DNA of 64,000 nt. Source: Cornus controversa. Lineage: Eukaryota; Streptophyta; Magnoliopsida; Cornales; Cornaceae. Shown piece by piece: positions 23,359 to 35,835 of the stretch (its first letter is position 1; every line of letters begins with the position of its first letter). The DNA lies in the NCBI GenBank assembly GCA_026545225.1, contig CM048850.1:3782001-3846000 (forward strand), read 5' to 3'. The notes under the pieces are model-generated. The model was not told the origin of the DNA. It ran no database searches and saw only the letters and a list, made by a program, of their open reading frames with translations. The position numbers and the translations under genes are program-made.

Positions 23359-24361
23359 ATGGATATAGAGTTTGATCCATTATCTCAAATGACCACCAAT
23401 TTGATTAGTGGAGATAATGAAATGATTGAGGTTGGTAAAGATGACAATAACATATGGAATGCCTCCAAGGAAGAGAAGTTTATCCAACTGATGGAGGAAG
23501 AAATAAAAAAAGGGAATAGACTTACGACTACATTTTCCAATTCTGGTTGGAATAACCTCATCGTGGGAATGAAAATTTTCACTGACTATAGTTATGATAA
23601 ACGTCAACTGAAAAACAAGTACAGTCAACTGAGAATTGCACAAAAAGAATTCAAAAGATTGTTGCAAGAGACTGGAGTTGGATATAACTCAACAACTGGG
23701 AAAGTGATAATGGATGATGATAGGTGGGACAAATTGGAGAAGGTGTGTATGGTCCTATATTTATTTTCTTTTTTTAGTTTGCTTATGTTTAGTTTATCAT
23801 GACCCTGATAATTACATGTTGTAGGTTATGCCAAGAGTGAAACGATTCAAGAAAAAAGGTTGTATGCACTATGATAGGTTGTGTGAAATTTTTGATGGAA
23901 CAAATGCAACTGGCTCTAAGGCACATCCCTCCACCTTAAGTCCCTCGGATAGTGATGAAAATCCTTTGCCTAAGAAGGAAATTAAGAGGGAACATAGTGA
24001 AGAGCTGAGGGTGCCTCGTCGTAGGGTAAAGGAAGATAATTTTTCGTTGACCATGGAAAGAGTTATGGATAGATTTGAAGCGAATTCAAAAAGGACTCGT
24101 GAGGAACTTTTCAATGTAGGCACTTCCTCCACTACTCAAAAGAGCGTGTATGGAGAAACTGATGTATGCTCTTCTGGATCTCCAAAAGTGAATAAGATGC
24201 ATTTGGTTCAGGAGTGTATTGATGCTTTACAGGCCATTGAAGGCATTGATGATGCCCATATGGCAAAAGCTCTTAATAAGGTGTATGAGGATATATCGTG
24301 GAGGGAGTTCTTTCTCACACTTCCAGAACCAATGAGGAAGGCATTGGTATTGAACATGTGA
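23359..24361 (+). CDS. Myb/SANT-like DNA-binding protein of Harbinger (ORF1)
   Basis: Two exons, 23359-23742 and 23825-24361, with a GT-AG intron of 82 bases between codons, give 306 residues. The N-terminal part (about 31-103) is a Myb/SANT-like domain of the kind found in plant L10-interacting MYB proteins: IWNASKEEKFIQLM, SGWNNLI and KNKYSQLR mark its helices. The middle is lysine- and serine-rich (RVKRFKKKGCMHYDRL, then DSDENPLPKKEIKR). The C-terminus (ALQAIEGIDDAHMAKALNKV) resembles the helical tail of this family. In PIF/Harbinger elements such a protein works with the transposase, helping it enter the nucleus and bind element ends. The start is the first ATG after an acceptor-like site. 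The frame is undamaged. Confidence 0.88.
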
Positions 24362-24607
24362 TGGCCTTATTGTCTACTTGTAGTTGATTGTTTGCACCTT
24401 GTGGTTGAAATTTTTGGTTTGTAAACTTTAAAAGTGGTGAAAACTTATGTCTTTCTAATTTAGATTTGGTATTTGTGGTATTTATGTCTTTATAATTTGG
24501 ACTTGGTAATGTAATATGAAAACTTATGTCTTTCTATTTATTTTGAATTAATGCTTATTATGTATTAATGCTTGTCTTGTATTTAATTTTGGTCATTTTA
24601 TTAATAG

Positions 24608-25975
24608 ATGGATATCCAGAGATATAAGACTTATTTGATATCCGAAGCGGAAGAGGCACAATTCCAGATTATAATTATATGCATGGCAGAGGAGTATAAA
24701 AGGCACTTGATATCTAATAGGCCATGTAGGAATAGCGCTTTACAAGGCCATGATTATATACTTGAAATAATTAATGGTCATGACTCTAGATGCCAAGAAA
24801 TGTTTAGACTGGAGAAACATGTATTCTTGAATTTATGTGATGAGTTGCAGAATGATGGAACGATAGATTCACGGTATCTCTCAATTCAAGAACAAGTTGC
24901 AATGTTTCTTTATATTTTAGCTCACAATGAGAGATATCGTGTTGTGGCTGAGAGATTTCAACATTCTGGATGGACAGTGTCCAAGTATTTTCATACTATC
25001 CTAATGGCTGTATGTAAGTTGGGGAAGCGGATTATTACCCCACCAAATCTTGACGTGGTTCCACCAGAGATCTTATATGATCCAAAAGCTTATCCTTATT
25101 TTAAGGTGAGACTCATATATTATCATTATTTTAATAATTATAAGAATTTATATTACTAATGCGCTCATTTATACTCTTTTTATTTAGAATTGCGTTGGAG
25201 CTATTGATGGAACGCATGTATCTGCATGGGTTCCCTCGAATCAACAAATTCCCTATCGTGGTAGGAAATCAAACACTACCACGAATGTCATGGCTGCATG
25301 TTCATTCGACATGCGGTTTACTTTTGTCATGGCAGGTTGGGAAGGGACTGCAAATGATGCCAGGGTATTTAGGGAGTGTGTAGAAAATGATGCTAATCAA
25401 TTCCCACGACCACCTGAAGGTATATAGAACATTTATGGAGTTTATATTTGATTTTTTTTTATGTTTGTGAGACGATAAAATGTTGAGTTAGTTACCTATT
25501 TACAGGAAAATATTATCTTGTGGATTCTGGATACACAAACTTGCCTGGTTATTTGACCCCATATCGGGGTGAAAGATATCACATGCAAGAGTACAGGCTC
25601 AGTCGAAGGCAGCCCCGTGGTTGGGAGGAATTATTTAATTTTAGGCATTCCTCTTTAAGAAATGTGATTGAACGTTGTTTTGGAGTATTGAAGATGAGAT
25701 ATCCAATACTTAAACTGATGGCTCCTTTTGATTTAGTTATTCAAAAATATATTGTCATTGCTTGTTGTACTCTTCATAATTTCATTAGAATGCAGGCACA
25801 ACAAGATAAAATATTTATGAAATATGGGAGAGATGGTTTTGTTGACAAGGATCAAGAAAAAGTTAGTACTCGTCGAAGAAGGCAAAGACTTGATCTTTCT
25901 CAAAATCGACTTCGTGAAGCAAATGAGTTACGTGACTCTATTGCCAATGCAATATGGAATGATGCTAATGCGTGA
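24608..25975 (+). CDS. HARBI1-type DDE transposase of Harbinger (ORF2)
   Basis: Three exons (24608-25105, 25188-25419, 25506-25975) with GT-AG introns of 82 and 86 bases give 399 residues, the normal size for the family. A helix-turn-helix lies at about 91-133 (AMFLYILAHNERY, GWTVSKYFHTIL). The DDE_Tnp_4 nuclease core follows with all catalytic residues: D173 in GAIDGTHV, D223 in TANDARVF and E299 in NVIERCFGVLK. Other family marks are VDSGYTNLPGYLTPYRG and CCTLHNFIR. It cuts and joins DNA at the terminal repeats and makes TAA/TTA duplications. It is transcribed in the same direction as ORF1, 246 bases downstream; many Harbinger pairs are divergent. No stop or frameshift is seen, so it could be active. 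Confidence 0.93.
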
Positions 25976-26189
25976 AGATCATTTGTTGTAATTTTATTTA
26001 GGATTTGTATGGTTTTTATTAAGGACATGTGGTTTTACTAAGGACATGTACGTGTAATGAATTTATTTTCAAACTAGACATTGATATTATGTATGATTGT
26101 ATTTGGTATGTTTGATTATATCTTCTTTGTAGTGTAGTGTATTTTGTTTAATTGTTCATTTATTATCTTAGATTTGTATAAGGTGCAGG

Positions 26190-26597
26190 ATGTTTGGACC
26201 AAAAAGAGATGGACCTCCATGTGCATGTGGTAGAGGCTCAATGAGACTTTATATGGCTAAAACTTCACAAAATTATGGTCGTTACTTTTATAGGTGTCCG
26301 GCATGGAAGGTATTAACTATTTGTATTTTTTTTTCATTAACCATTTAATAATGATTATGTTTGATTTTGTAGAATCATGTTGATTCCTTTTTTTGGTTGG
26401 ATAATCAACAACATCAACAAAATGCTACTGAAGATTACGAGGATGAAGAGTTAGATTCAGTAGTTGCGAACTTACTGGCAACACGGCGTCGGGAAAGACT
26501 TATTTTTTGTGGCTGTTGTGGGTGTGCTATTATAAGCATTTTCTTTGTTTTGATGACTGTAATTTTTTTTGTACTTATAATATTGATTGCAAAATGA
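26190..26597 (+). CDS. GRF-like zinc finger with C-terminal membrane segment, Harbinger passenger
   Basis: Two exons, 26190-26309 and 26373-26597, with a 63-base GT-AG intron give 114 residues. Residues 10-48 match a GRF-type zinc finger: C11 and C13, then TSQNYGRYFYRCP with C36, then HVDSFFW. The fourth ligand, normally a cysteine before the FxW end, is replaced (NHV), so H42 might substitute or the finger may be impaired. An acidic linker (TEDYEDEELD) and RRRER precede a hydrophobic C-terminus (about 85-113) that should span a membrane. Small GRF-finger plus transmembrane proteins are known in plants without a clear role. It lies between the transposase and the right terminal repeat, so it moves with the element. 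The splice model is inferred from sequence alone. Confidence 0.7.
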
Positions 26598-27895
26598 ACT
26601 ATGTAGTAGAATAATTAATGTAATATTTTAATTTGGATATTTACTAGAACACATATTTTGTATAAAATTAAACATATAATATTTAACATTATCATATGTT
26701 ATATGATTTTGTTACGTAAAAGTGTGAGGATAAATATGTACCTGCTTAAATGAATTGTTTGCAATATTAAAACAATGTTATAATATGTATAGTTTATTTA
26801 TGTAGTTTAAAATGAGTTGAGAGCTATATTACTCAAACACAATTTATAATCAGAGATACTACTATTTTTAAAAAAAAAAAATTCTTTTGGGTTACCAAAC
26901 ATATTTTCAGATTTCTGCTTTTAAAATTTTGACAGCAAATGACATTACCAAACAGATTCTACTTTTGACAGAAATGGCAGCAAAGCTGGTTTTCAGATTC
27001 CATTTTTCTGGAATCCGAAAATGAAATCCGGCAGCTTTTCCAAACAGCCCCTAAACTTATGATTTATGGTGAATTTGTGAAATTGTGAGTAGTATGTTGT
27101 GAGAAACTTTTTGGATAAAATTTTAGCTATGTTTTTTATTAAACCTAAACTTATGGGTTGACATAATTGCTCTTTTGATTTGTTGAGATGATAATAGAGT
27201 AATTAGCTTTCATGTGGCTTTGGATTCATGTGATTTGGATTAGTATTTTATTTTTAGTGAATTTTCAAATAAAGTACGGTTCTGCTGGAAATTTTGTTTT
27301 GTTTGGGCAAAAAATTGGGAATTGGGAGCATTCTTACAAAGTTAATTATCAATTGTAGTATTTTTCACAATTGAAGGTTTTGGAGTTCTCACTCCAAATT
27401 GAGGTTGGGACCTTATCATCGATTTCTTAGGAATTGATGGTGATTATTGATTTGTTTAGCTTGTTTAGAAGTGCTAGGGAGTGGAGGTTATGATTTGCAT
27501 CTTTCCTTAAGCTTGTACTTGTTGATTGAGTCTTCACATGAGAATTATGATGATAATAACGTGCATTAACATATTATGTAAATGTCTTGATGAAATTGTT
27601 GAATGAAAGTATGCTAGAACATATATCATAGTGGACCATGGATGTGAATTGTGTATGTATACCTTATATGTTAATAATTGAAAATACATGTTGTCTATTG
27701 GGATGACTTATAGTTGAGAAAATTATGTTTTACATGTTACATGCCACACGTTTGATAAAATGCATGAGGAAACTCATTTCTATAAAAATTATGTTTTATG
27801 ATTTATAATGTGAATGATGCATGATAAACATGTTAGTTGTGAAATCATATTTCTTAAAGCACATGTATAGAATTGTTAAATTCTTTATATATCGA

Positions 27896-28140
27896 AGTTT
27901 GTCCATATGCTCATATGACATTCAGAGTTTGGCTAATCATACTTGATTTATTGGAGTTTGTCCACATGCTCGTATGACATTCAAAGTTTGGCCGATTATA
28001 CTTGAGTTATTGGAGTTTGTCCATATGCTTGTATAACACTCAGAGTTTTGCTAATCATACCTGAGTTATCGGAGTTTGTCCACCTGCTCGTATGACATTC
28101 AGAGTTTAGCCAATCATACATGATTTTTTAGAGTTTGACT
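27896..28140 (+). repeat. 59 bp minisatellite in LTR W
   Basis: Four copies, exact 59-base spacing, each containing agtttgtccacatgctcg and a variant of cagagtttggctaatcatac. The position corresponds to the minisatellites of the other Tekay-like LTRs, but the unit sequence is different. Confidence 0.9.
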
Positions 28141-31100
28141 ATTAATTGTAAGTGTTGGAATGCCTCTTCATTGAATAAGTATGATGAATTGTTGATATGC
28201 ACAATTTGTATTACGTATGGTGGATATGAGCATTGAAACATGTCACATAGTATATAAGAATGTCATGATTGCATTTCACAAACAATAAAAGTATGCCACG
28301 TAGTATATAGGAATGTCATGATTGCATTTCATATAGGTTGCGTCGAGTCGATGCATAATTTGGTTTGGGTATCTCTATTTGGCATGTTGGCACCCACCCC
28401 CTTCCCCCAAATATTTTTACAGATAAGGCACTGGTGGTCGATGGAGCTTAAGGTGCTAGGATTGAAGGATTTGTTATTTTACTGCAGTTATCTATGTTAT
28501 GTTTTCATATGTCATATTTGTGCATTTATCGCAACCTTGTAATTTGAATAGGAATGTTGGATAATATATATATCAGCTATGTTTGGCACTTGAAAACATT
28601 TGGAAATGAGGATTAGGATTCATGTATAAATTTGAGTTATTTCCTTTTGTATGATAGAGTTATGATTTCTGTAGAGACTGTGCCCAATTTTGGCCCTTTT
28701 TTTCAATTTTTGTCATTTATTGCTTTAAACGTATTTTAAATGATATTTAACATATTTTTCATGTAGGGAACATGTTTGGAAAGTGTTTTAAAGGTTTTGG
28801 TAAATTTTCAAAAGATTTAGAGAAGTTTGACTTTTTAGTCAAACCGGGGCCTAAGATGCAACTTAAGTGGACCCGAAAATTAGAAAAATTCTCAAAAATA
28901 TTTATTTTGGGGAATGCCTTAAATGAAATGTTTAGAGTCTTGAGGGAGTGATTTCCAGACCAACAAAGTTTTTGAGAATTAATTCGGAGGTCGGGAGGGT
29001 ACGTTAAGTGGCCCGGGGTCAAAACGATCTTTTCGCGCCCCTAGGAGTGAAATAAATATCCCAAGGTTTGGGATATTTCATATTTATGGATCTCAATCTC
29101 TCTCTAAAAGTTACCGCTTCATCTCTCTCCCTTCTCCCTAGGTTTTAGGTCACTTGGGGTGTCATTTGTAAGATTTTGAAGAAAGAAAGTGTGTAGAGGG
29201 CATCAAGGGTTTGGGTTTGAACTGAAAAAAGTCTGTATTTCATAAAGCTAGAATGGCTGAGATTTCTCAAATTTGGATTCAAAGCATAGGATTTGAGGTA
29301 GGGGTGCTAGACTCATCTTTACTTTGATTCTATAGGTCACATATTTATGACATGAAAGATAGGTTGAGATTTCTTAAGTTTAGGGTTTTGTGTATATGTA
29401 TGTGTGTATATATATATATATATATGAAAATGTGATTTATGCACATGGATATGTCTAACATGTTAGTTAGGACATATATATGTTGCATATGTGAAGTTGA
29501 GACTATGAATACTTTTTGATGAACTTGTGTTCATTTGGTGAAAGCATGGAAAATCTGAGTTTCTATTTAGAATTGTGCATGAAAGGTATAATTTTCTTGA
29601 AAAATGCATAAGTATGATGATTTTCATTATATGAGTGTATTGGCATTGTGACAAGCTTGGGATGAGAAGGAAAAATGCATTGTTTTGATAAAAGTATTGC
29701 ATTATGTGGATTTTGTGCATTTATTTGATAAGTGTACATTATGTGAAAAGCGAGATTTTTGAAGCATGTGTGAGATTTAATAAGGGTGTTGAACTCTAGG
29801 GTGCAAGACCCAAAACTTGGCCAAGCGGGTGTCACTTCAGTAGGATTAGTAGCCCAAAAAGCGTGAGCAGAGTATGTGGTCCCAAAGCGACCCTTACTAC
29901 GGATTGTGATAAGCAAAGTCCTCAATTGAATTGATTTCTGAATTTATGTGGCGTGAGTTATATATATGAAATGTGACTTGTTTAAGGTGATTTTTATATA
30001 TATGTATACCTTAAAATGTAAAGCATCACGCATGATTTCTAAAACTTGTTTGTTTTGAGGGTAAAAAGCATGGATATTTGTCATGTAGATTGTAATGATT
30101 TCATATGCATCCATGCATGGCCGCCTGAGTTAGAGTAGAGTTGGGTGGATCATTCCTACTGAGCCGCAGTGGTGCTCACCCCCTAACCCCCTATATACAA
30201 TTTTTTTCAAATAAGGCACCAATGGAGGATGAACCATGATTAGCTCAATGGACCTTGTTGAGTTTCTTTCGAACTTTTGAATCTTTTGATATGTATGTAG
30301 ATGTCCATGCCGTTTTGTGGCATATGGACTCCTTTAGGAAATTTTATTCTTAAATTTGGATAACATATTTATATTTGAATTTCATATGTATAAACCATGT
30401 TGGACATGTATGGAAGATTTTGAACATAATTGTATGGCCATCAAGGGGGCACACGTGCCCAAAAATGTCCATTGTCAATTTAAAGTGTGAATAACATATG
30501 AAATGATTTGTATGATTTTAATAGAAATGTATGACGATTTGTGAGATTATAGTGATACGAATGTGTGAATTAGGGTGTGTGTATGGAGATGTACCATTTG
30601 TAGATCCTTGGAATGTTGGGTGTAAGATTTTGTTTTGGAAATGAAAGTCTTGCTAGTCAAGTGAACACATTCTGCCCAAATTTTGGCAAATTTTTTTGAG
30701 GGGTCTACACAACTCCAAATGACCTAAAATTTCTATCACATCTTCCCCTATATGTCTAGTATTCCCAGATTTAATTTGGTGAAATTTGGAAAACCATAGA
30801 ATTTTAGAGAAATCCGACAAGGTTCTGCCACCAGATTTTACCTTTTCTGTTGGGCACCAACTTGGTTGTCAAAATTGTTTCATTTGACTAATATCTAGCC
30901 ATTAAAGTTAGCTCAAACTTCTTCTATATTTAGTCTAGTTTCTATAGAATTTTTGTTTGCCTCGTTTCGAGTTTAAATGAATTTTCTATGAATTTTTTTT
31001 TACTGTTGTGCAGATTGCACTCTAGCTATGCACTGTACATTTTGGAGTTACTGTAGTTTTTTAGCTACTGTCCGGTGATGAGAAATCAGGGTTTCGGACC

Positions 31101-31539
31101 TCTTCAAAAGGTCTAAATTATGTTTTTAAGCTTCTTGGGACTATAGTAGGATAAGACAGTTGTAATGACCCGGATTAATGTTTACCGGTTCCGGGTGAAT
31201 TTGTACCGGATTTATTTTTTTTGAATTAATTAATTTTAGGAAAAATGTGGATATACATGTATATATATATATGGAATTGTATATATATTGATGGAGGATG
31301 TAGTTATATATATATATCTGGGGATACATATATATATAGTTATGGTAGGTATATTTATATTAACTTATAAATATATTGTGGGCTTATATGCAATTATAAG
31401 GGAATGGTGGTGCACATATATAATTATGTGGTTGTCATGCGTATAAGTATGTATATATGCATGTATGGCAGTATATACGTATATTATATACATAAATAAT
31501 ATGTGGTATGTAAAGAAAAGATAAAAGATAAGAGAAATA

Positions 31540-32770
31540 AGTGGTCAGTCGAGAAAGAGAAAAAGAAAAGAAGAGAAAGAAAAGGAAGAAGAAAAGGAAA
31601 GAAGTAAAGAGAGAGAAATTGGGAGAGAGAGAAACTGAACGAGAGAAAGGGGGTTCATTCCGGCGGCCCTAGCAGTGGCGGTGGAGGTCATTCCCGGTGG
31701 TGGTGTTGACGACGACTGTGGTTGGGCTGTCAGATGGTGTGTTTCACGATGGTTGTTAGTGGTCCGATTTTGGGTGGAGCTCGACTGGTTCGGTGGAAGA
31801 TTGGACCGGCGATCGTGTCGACGGTGGTTCTCGGCTGGCTGTTGGACAGCCACGATAAGGTGGCTGACGGTGGAGACACGATCGAGTCGTGTTTGGTATA
31901 GCTATAGTGACCGATCGTGGTGGTGTGATGGATGCAGCGGCGTGGGGTTGTGGGTCTTCGATTTGGGTTAGTTTCGGGTGATTCCAACGAGAGTTTATTA
32001 GTCTTCGGCTGATGTGAGCTTGGCTATTCGTGTCCGCCATGGGGGTTCAGACAATGGTTGGCCATGGTGGTGCCGAGGAGTGTGATCCGTAGTTGGTTCT
32101 GGTGGGTTGTGCCGAGGACGGTGAGCCTCGGTAGGGGTGGTGCTTGATGGCTTTAGCTGGTTTAGGTGTGCATCCGTGAGGTTACAATGGTGGCTAGTGG
32201 AGGCTCAGCTGATGGTGGGTTCGGACAGTGGTTGGCCGTATGTGAGGCGGCTCATAGTGGTGTGGGCTGTTCGGGTTTGATGATTGGCTGGGTTTGTGGT
32301 TAATTTCAGTTGGTGATCGGTTAGAGGCTAGCTGCCGAAAGGATGGTTTCACGGTTGGGCCGTGAGGAGGTAACCATGGGGGTTGAATTTAGAAGGTTTC
32401 AGTTGGTCTCAACTGGGTATTTCATGGGGGTTACTTAGAGTAGCAGCCATGGTTCTGATTTGATGGGTTCGACTTTGGGGTCAATAATAGTGCCAAAGCT
32501 TGAAGCTTCGATTGGGTGGTTTGGTGATGCCGGCCTTGGTGTTAGCTTGAGGGTCTTGCATAACAGGATGTTATGGCTTGTGTTTTGGGTTAGATTGTGA
32601 AGAATTGGGCTGAATTTGGTTTATGGTTTGGGTTCACAATATGGGTTGAGTATGTTGTGAAATTGGGTTCAGTTGGGTCGATTGTGTGGGCTTTGACACA
32701 GGACCGGACCGGGACTTGGAGATAAGTCGCTTGGCAGACACGGACATAATAAAAGCGGGACCTAAGGCAA
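31540..32770 (+). other. Purine tract and GC-rich block of the long LTR subfamily
   Basis: GA-rich sequence (31547-31650) passes into TGG/CGG-rich sequence with several short reading frames. The equivalent block at 41870-43180 is recognisable in order but the frames do not match, so I do not call a protein gene. Its GC content contrasts sharply with the surrounding AT-rich LTR. Confidence 0.6.
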
Positions 32771-33730
32771 GTTGATTCTTGCCTCTATCTCCTACGTATC
32801 TATTTTAGATACGTCATTAATTTTACATATGTTCTCTTAATTGTTCATATGTGGTATTTATATATATATGGGTGCTTATATATATATAAATGTGGTTATG
32901 GTATATATGTGTATATACGTAGGATGTGAGAAAATATATATATAGGTGTATATATATATATATTTGGGGTATGAAAGCATGCTAGATTGAAATGCTTGTG
33001 TACATTGTGATATATATATATATATATATGTAGGTTGAGCCCATGTGAAGCATGCTAATTAATATATGTTTAGCTATGTGTTTCGTATGCATAGGCGAAT
33101 TTTATGCATTGGTTAAATATATATGTGATTATATATTGGGTAGCAGTAGAGATGCATGCTAAATATGATTATAGCATCAAGGAGCATTTGAGAAGCATGA
33201 TTTATGCTAAGTGTTATATATGTGTGTGTAATACATGTATCGGTGATGCAATATATATATGAATATATATATGGTGATTCGAGTGCATATTAGACACTTG
33301 TGGTGAATGTATGCATTGAATGAGAGCATGACTATATTTATGCTAGTGTATATGCATATGTGATTTATATACATGAATTGACATGTACATGATTACGTGT
33401 GAGTTTATGTGAATTAAATGCATGCTATTTGTATATTAAAAATGTGTGCATTGGTGAAGCATGACTAAAATGTGCTTAAGTGAGGTTTGTGAGCATATAC
33501 GAACTGTATGCTAGGTTTTACATGTATAGGTAAATATACATGTGGCTTTGTAGAGACGAAATGCATGCTCTGTACTTTTAACTAGCTTATGCATTGTGAG
33601 GCATGAACATTGAATGCTTGATTGTTATATGTTCGAAATGCATATATGGGGTTGTTGTGAGGAAACGGGGAAATGTGGTTGAATCACCCAAAGTAGGTCA
33701 ATGCTCGGTCACGGTGTTGAAGTCGTCTCA

Positions 33731-33960
33731 TCACCTAGTAGGACCGATGTTCTCAGTGGTGTATTTTAAAAAGGTCTAATTACCTAGTAGGACCGATGTT
33801 CTCGGTGGTGTATTTTGAAAAGGTCTCATCACCTGGTAGGACCGATGTTCTCGGTGGTGCATTCTGAAACGATCTCATCACTTGGTAGGACCGATGTTCT
33901 CGGTGGTGCATTCTAAAATTATCTCATCACCTGGTAGGATCGATGTTCTCGGTGATTGAT
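33731..33960 (+). repeat. 49 bp minisatellite in LTR 31161-35214
   Basis: Five units at 49-base spacing, each with taggaccgatgttctcggtgg. The unit differs from the tatgtgatgactcggtg units at the same place in sister LTRs. Confidence 0.9.
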
Positions 33961-34810
33961 TTCGATTGGTGTGGGAAGTGTCCCAGGTTACATTGTTGGT
34001 CAAGAATCATGTTAGGCTATCGGGTGGGACCCGAGAGAGAGAGAGAGAGACAAAACTATGAGATTGCTTGCATTATCTATTGTGAAGCATTCTAAATGGT
34101 TAACGCCTTCTTATATATATATATGCGTTGCTTGTGACGAAGCATGATATATGTTGGATGTCTTTTACTTTTGAGCATGTTATATGGTTTAAATGCATCT
34201 TTAGTGCATTTGAGATTGCTAATTGTTTAGTAGGGGACGTGATGATTGATTTACATTGATTTATGTAAATATTTTGACATATATGTTCTATATACATATT
34301 GGTGCTGGATGTTTTCTACTTTCAAGCATGTTAAAAATGATTTCAAAAATCCTATGTAATTGGCTTAGATATTCATATGTGCTATATTTGCCATATGCAT
34401 TCCTGGTTCATGTATGCTAGATGGAGCATGATTTAAATATTGTGATATATTTAAATGTGTATGTTTTTGAGAATATGTAAGGATCGACCTGCTGCAGCGG
34501 TGATAGTATGGTTCTGCATACCTTGTTGGGCCTTTGAGCTCACCCCCCCTCCAGGTTTTACAAGTATTACTAGTTTTGGAGTCAGTTGGGGGATTGATAG
34601 TACCAGTTGCAGAGGTAGTGATTAGTCTCCTTAGAATCTGATTTATGTCCAGGATTTTAGATAGATGTTGTACATTTGGTTTAAATGTAGCTAGACATTG
34701 TATGTTGGGTAATTTATCCCAGTTGTACATTTCATTTGATGTATGTTTATGAGACGGACATTCAGGGACTGAGTTATTATTTCAATTGTTTAATGCATGT
34801 TGTAGGAATG

Positions 34811-34950
34811 CTGGGGGGACACGTGCCCAGAAGTGTCCATTTTGATGGTTAGATATAAATCCTGGGGGGACACGTGCCCAGAAGTGTCCATTTTGATCTT
34901 TATATGTGAATGCTAGGGGGACACGTACCCATAAGTGTCCATTTGAATTT
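34811..34950 (+). repeat. 51 bp repeat with GGACAC...GTGTCC hairpin
   Basis: Three copies at 51-base spacing. Each has arms GGACAC and GTGTCC around a 10-base loop. Two copies of the same unit occur in the sister LTR at 45280-45370. Confidence 0.85.
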
Positions 34951-35111
34951 AAAGCAGGAATGACATATCAGGACCTGATTTATTAGAATGGGTATTGAGA
35001 TTGTATGATCAGGTGATGGTTATAGCGTGAGGGTGATCTCACGGGTTCACACTCGGGATTCGGGTCGGTCCGGGGGAGTCCCGGCGGTCCGAGTTCAGGG
35101 GCGTGATAGAA

Positions 35112-35123
35112 TGGTATCAGAGC
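35112..35123 (+). other. Fossil primer-binding site inside an LTR end
   Basis: TGGTATCAGAGC follows an inner LTR terminus (GGGGCGTGATA, ending 35108), but the target duplication places the real LTR end 91 bases further on at 35214. Confidence 0.8.
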
Positions 35124-35649
35124 ATGGTACTTTATAGAGGGTAAAAAGGGTCCATTGGGACTAATGGACTGGTTAACCTCCAGTTCCCGGGAGTCGGGGG
35201 ATCGGGGCGTTACAACAATGATCCAAAAAAAATTTCAGAACTTTTTAAAAAAAGTTACTATTCACGTGGGCCAAAAATTACTTTTATTTTGAAATTGTTC
35301 TAAATGATTTCAACAATGAGGACCATGGTTAGTTATGCATATTCACTTAATTATATGCATATTGAGTTGCTTCTACAGTTAAGAGAATTGGGTTGGATGT
35401 TAGATTTTTTCAAAACGGTTGTTTTGATTATGTTTCACCGGTCACCCCCATTTCCCTCGCTCTTAACCGGGTGTCGAAAATTGGGGCGTGACAATTTCCT
35501 TCATCATTTATGCATGCCATAACTTGAATTGGATATATGCAAAGCCATTTAGAATGTTGCATGTTAAGGATGAGGGTTAAACAATGAAATTAACCATTTG
35601 GAGAATCCTACAGGATTTATGTGAAGGACCTATGATTGATCAAAAGCCA

Positions 35650-35835
35650 TACTTTGATTACTCAAAGATGTCTTTACGATTAATCAAAATTATAAGATAA
35701 AAATAAAGACCAATTCCAGTGTGTTTCAATGGTCCAACGATACATCTACGATTAATCACAACTTCGATTAATCGTAACCTCAACTATGATTAATCGTAAT
35801 TGAGGTTGTGATTAATCAAAAGGCATTGTTCGATT
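35650..35835. repeat. Palindromic word array of LTR W, CGATTAATCG type
   Basis: The words acgattaatca, ttcgattaatcgtaa, atgattaatcgtaa and gtgattaatca recur about seven times. The word core is GATTAATC, unlike the GATTGATC and GATGCATC cores in the same place in sister LTRs. Confidence 0.85.

Larger units (their letters stand above)
21082..27051 (+). mobile_element. PIF/Harbinger DNA transposon, apparently complete
   Basis: The left terminal repeat GGGGGTGTTTGGAAA (21082-21096) and the right one (27037-27051, complement GGGGCTGTTTGGAAA) match at 14 of 15 positions and are flanked by the 3 bp duplication TAA (21079-21081 and 27052-27054), the known Harbinger preference. Subterminal blocks also match (AGCTGCC and GGATTTCA). 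Inside are three plus-strand genes with clean GT-AG introns and no stop codons. At 5970 bp it is within the usual size of autonomous plant Harbinger elements. It is inserted in LTR W and is probably one of the younger elements in the window, since its coding regions are undamaged. Confidence 0.92.
31161..35214 (+). mobile_element. 4.05 kb Tekay-like solo LTR, long subfamily
   Basis: It starts TGTAATGACCCGG and ends GGGGCGTTACA, with duplications ACAGT (31156-31160) and ACAAT (35215-35219) differing by one transition. It is the same subfamily as 41471-45537: both have a purine tract followed by about 1.2 kb of GC-rich sequence (31550-32760 here), then the phrase gacctaaggcaagttgattc, then the common Tekay-like body. 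The end is doubled: an inner terminus at 35108, a primer-binding-site copy at 35112-35123, and the true outer terminus at 35214. Confidence 0.88.
28670..35493 (+). mobile_element. Tekay-like solo LTR inside W, split by 31161-35214
   Basis: It starts TGTAGAGACTG and ends GGGGCGTGACA, with a perfect duplication ATTTC (28665-28669 and 35494-35498). Without the nested unit it is about 2765 bp. Landmarks shared with its relatives: the tttgactttttagtcaaacc block (28826), the gttaagtggcc block (29003-29013), a CT tract (29092-29130), the ggcaccaatgg block (30213-30223), and a single copy of the cacacgtgccc hairpin phrase (30450). No coding capacity. Confidence 0.92.

Noticed and set aside
31545-32040. 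Overlapping frames on both strands in the GC-rich block
   Set aside because: Several long frames overlap on both strands, as expected from GC-rich repetitive sequence. None is conserved in the sister block.
35112-35123. TGGTATCAGAGC motifs as part of tRNA genes
   Set aside because: There is no cloverleaf around them. They are complements of the tRNA-Met 3' end at LTR borders, that is, primer-binding sites.
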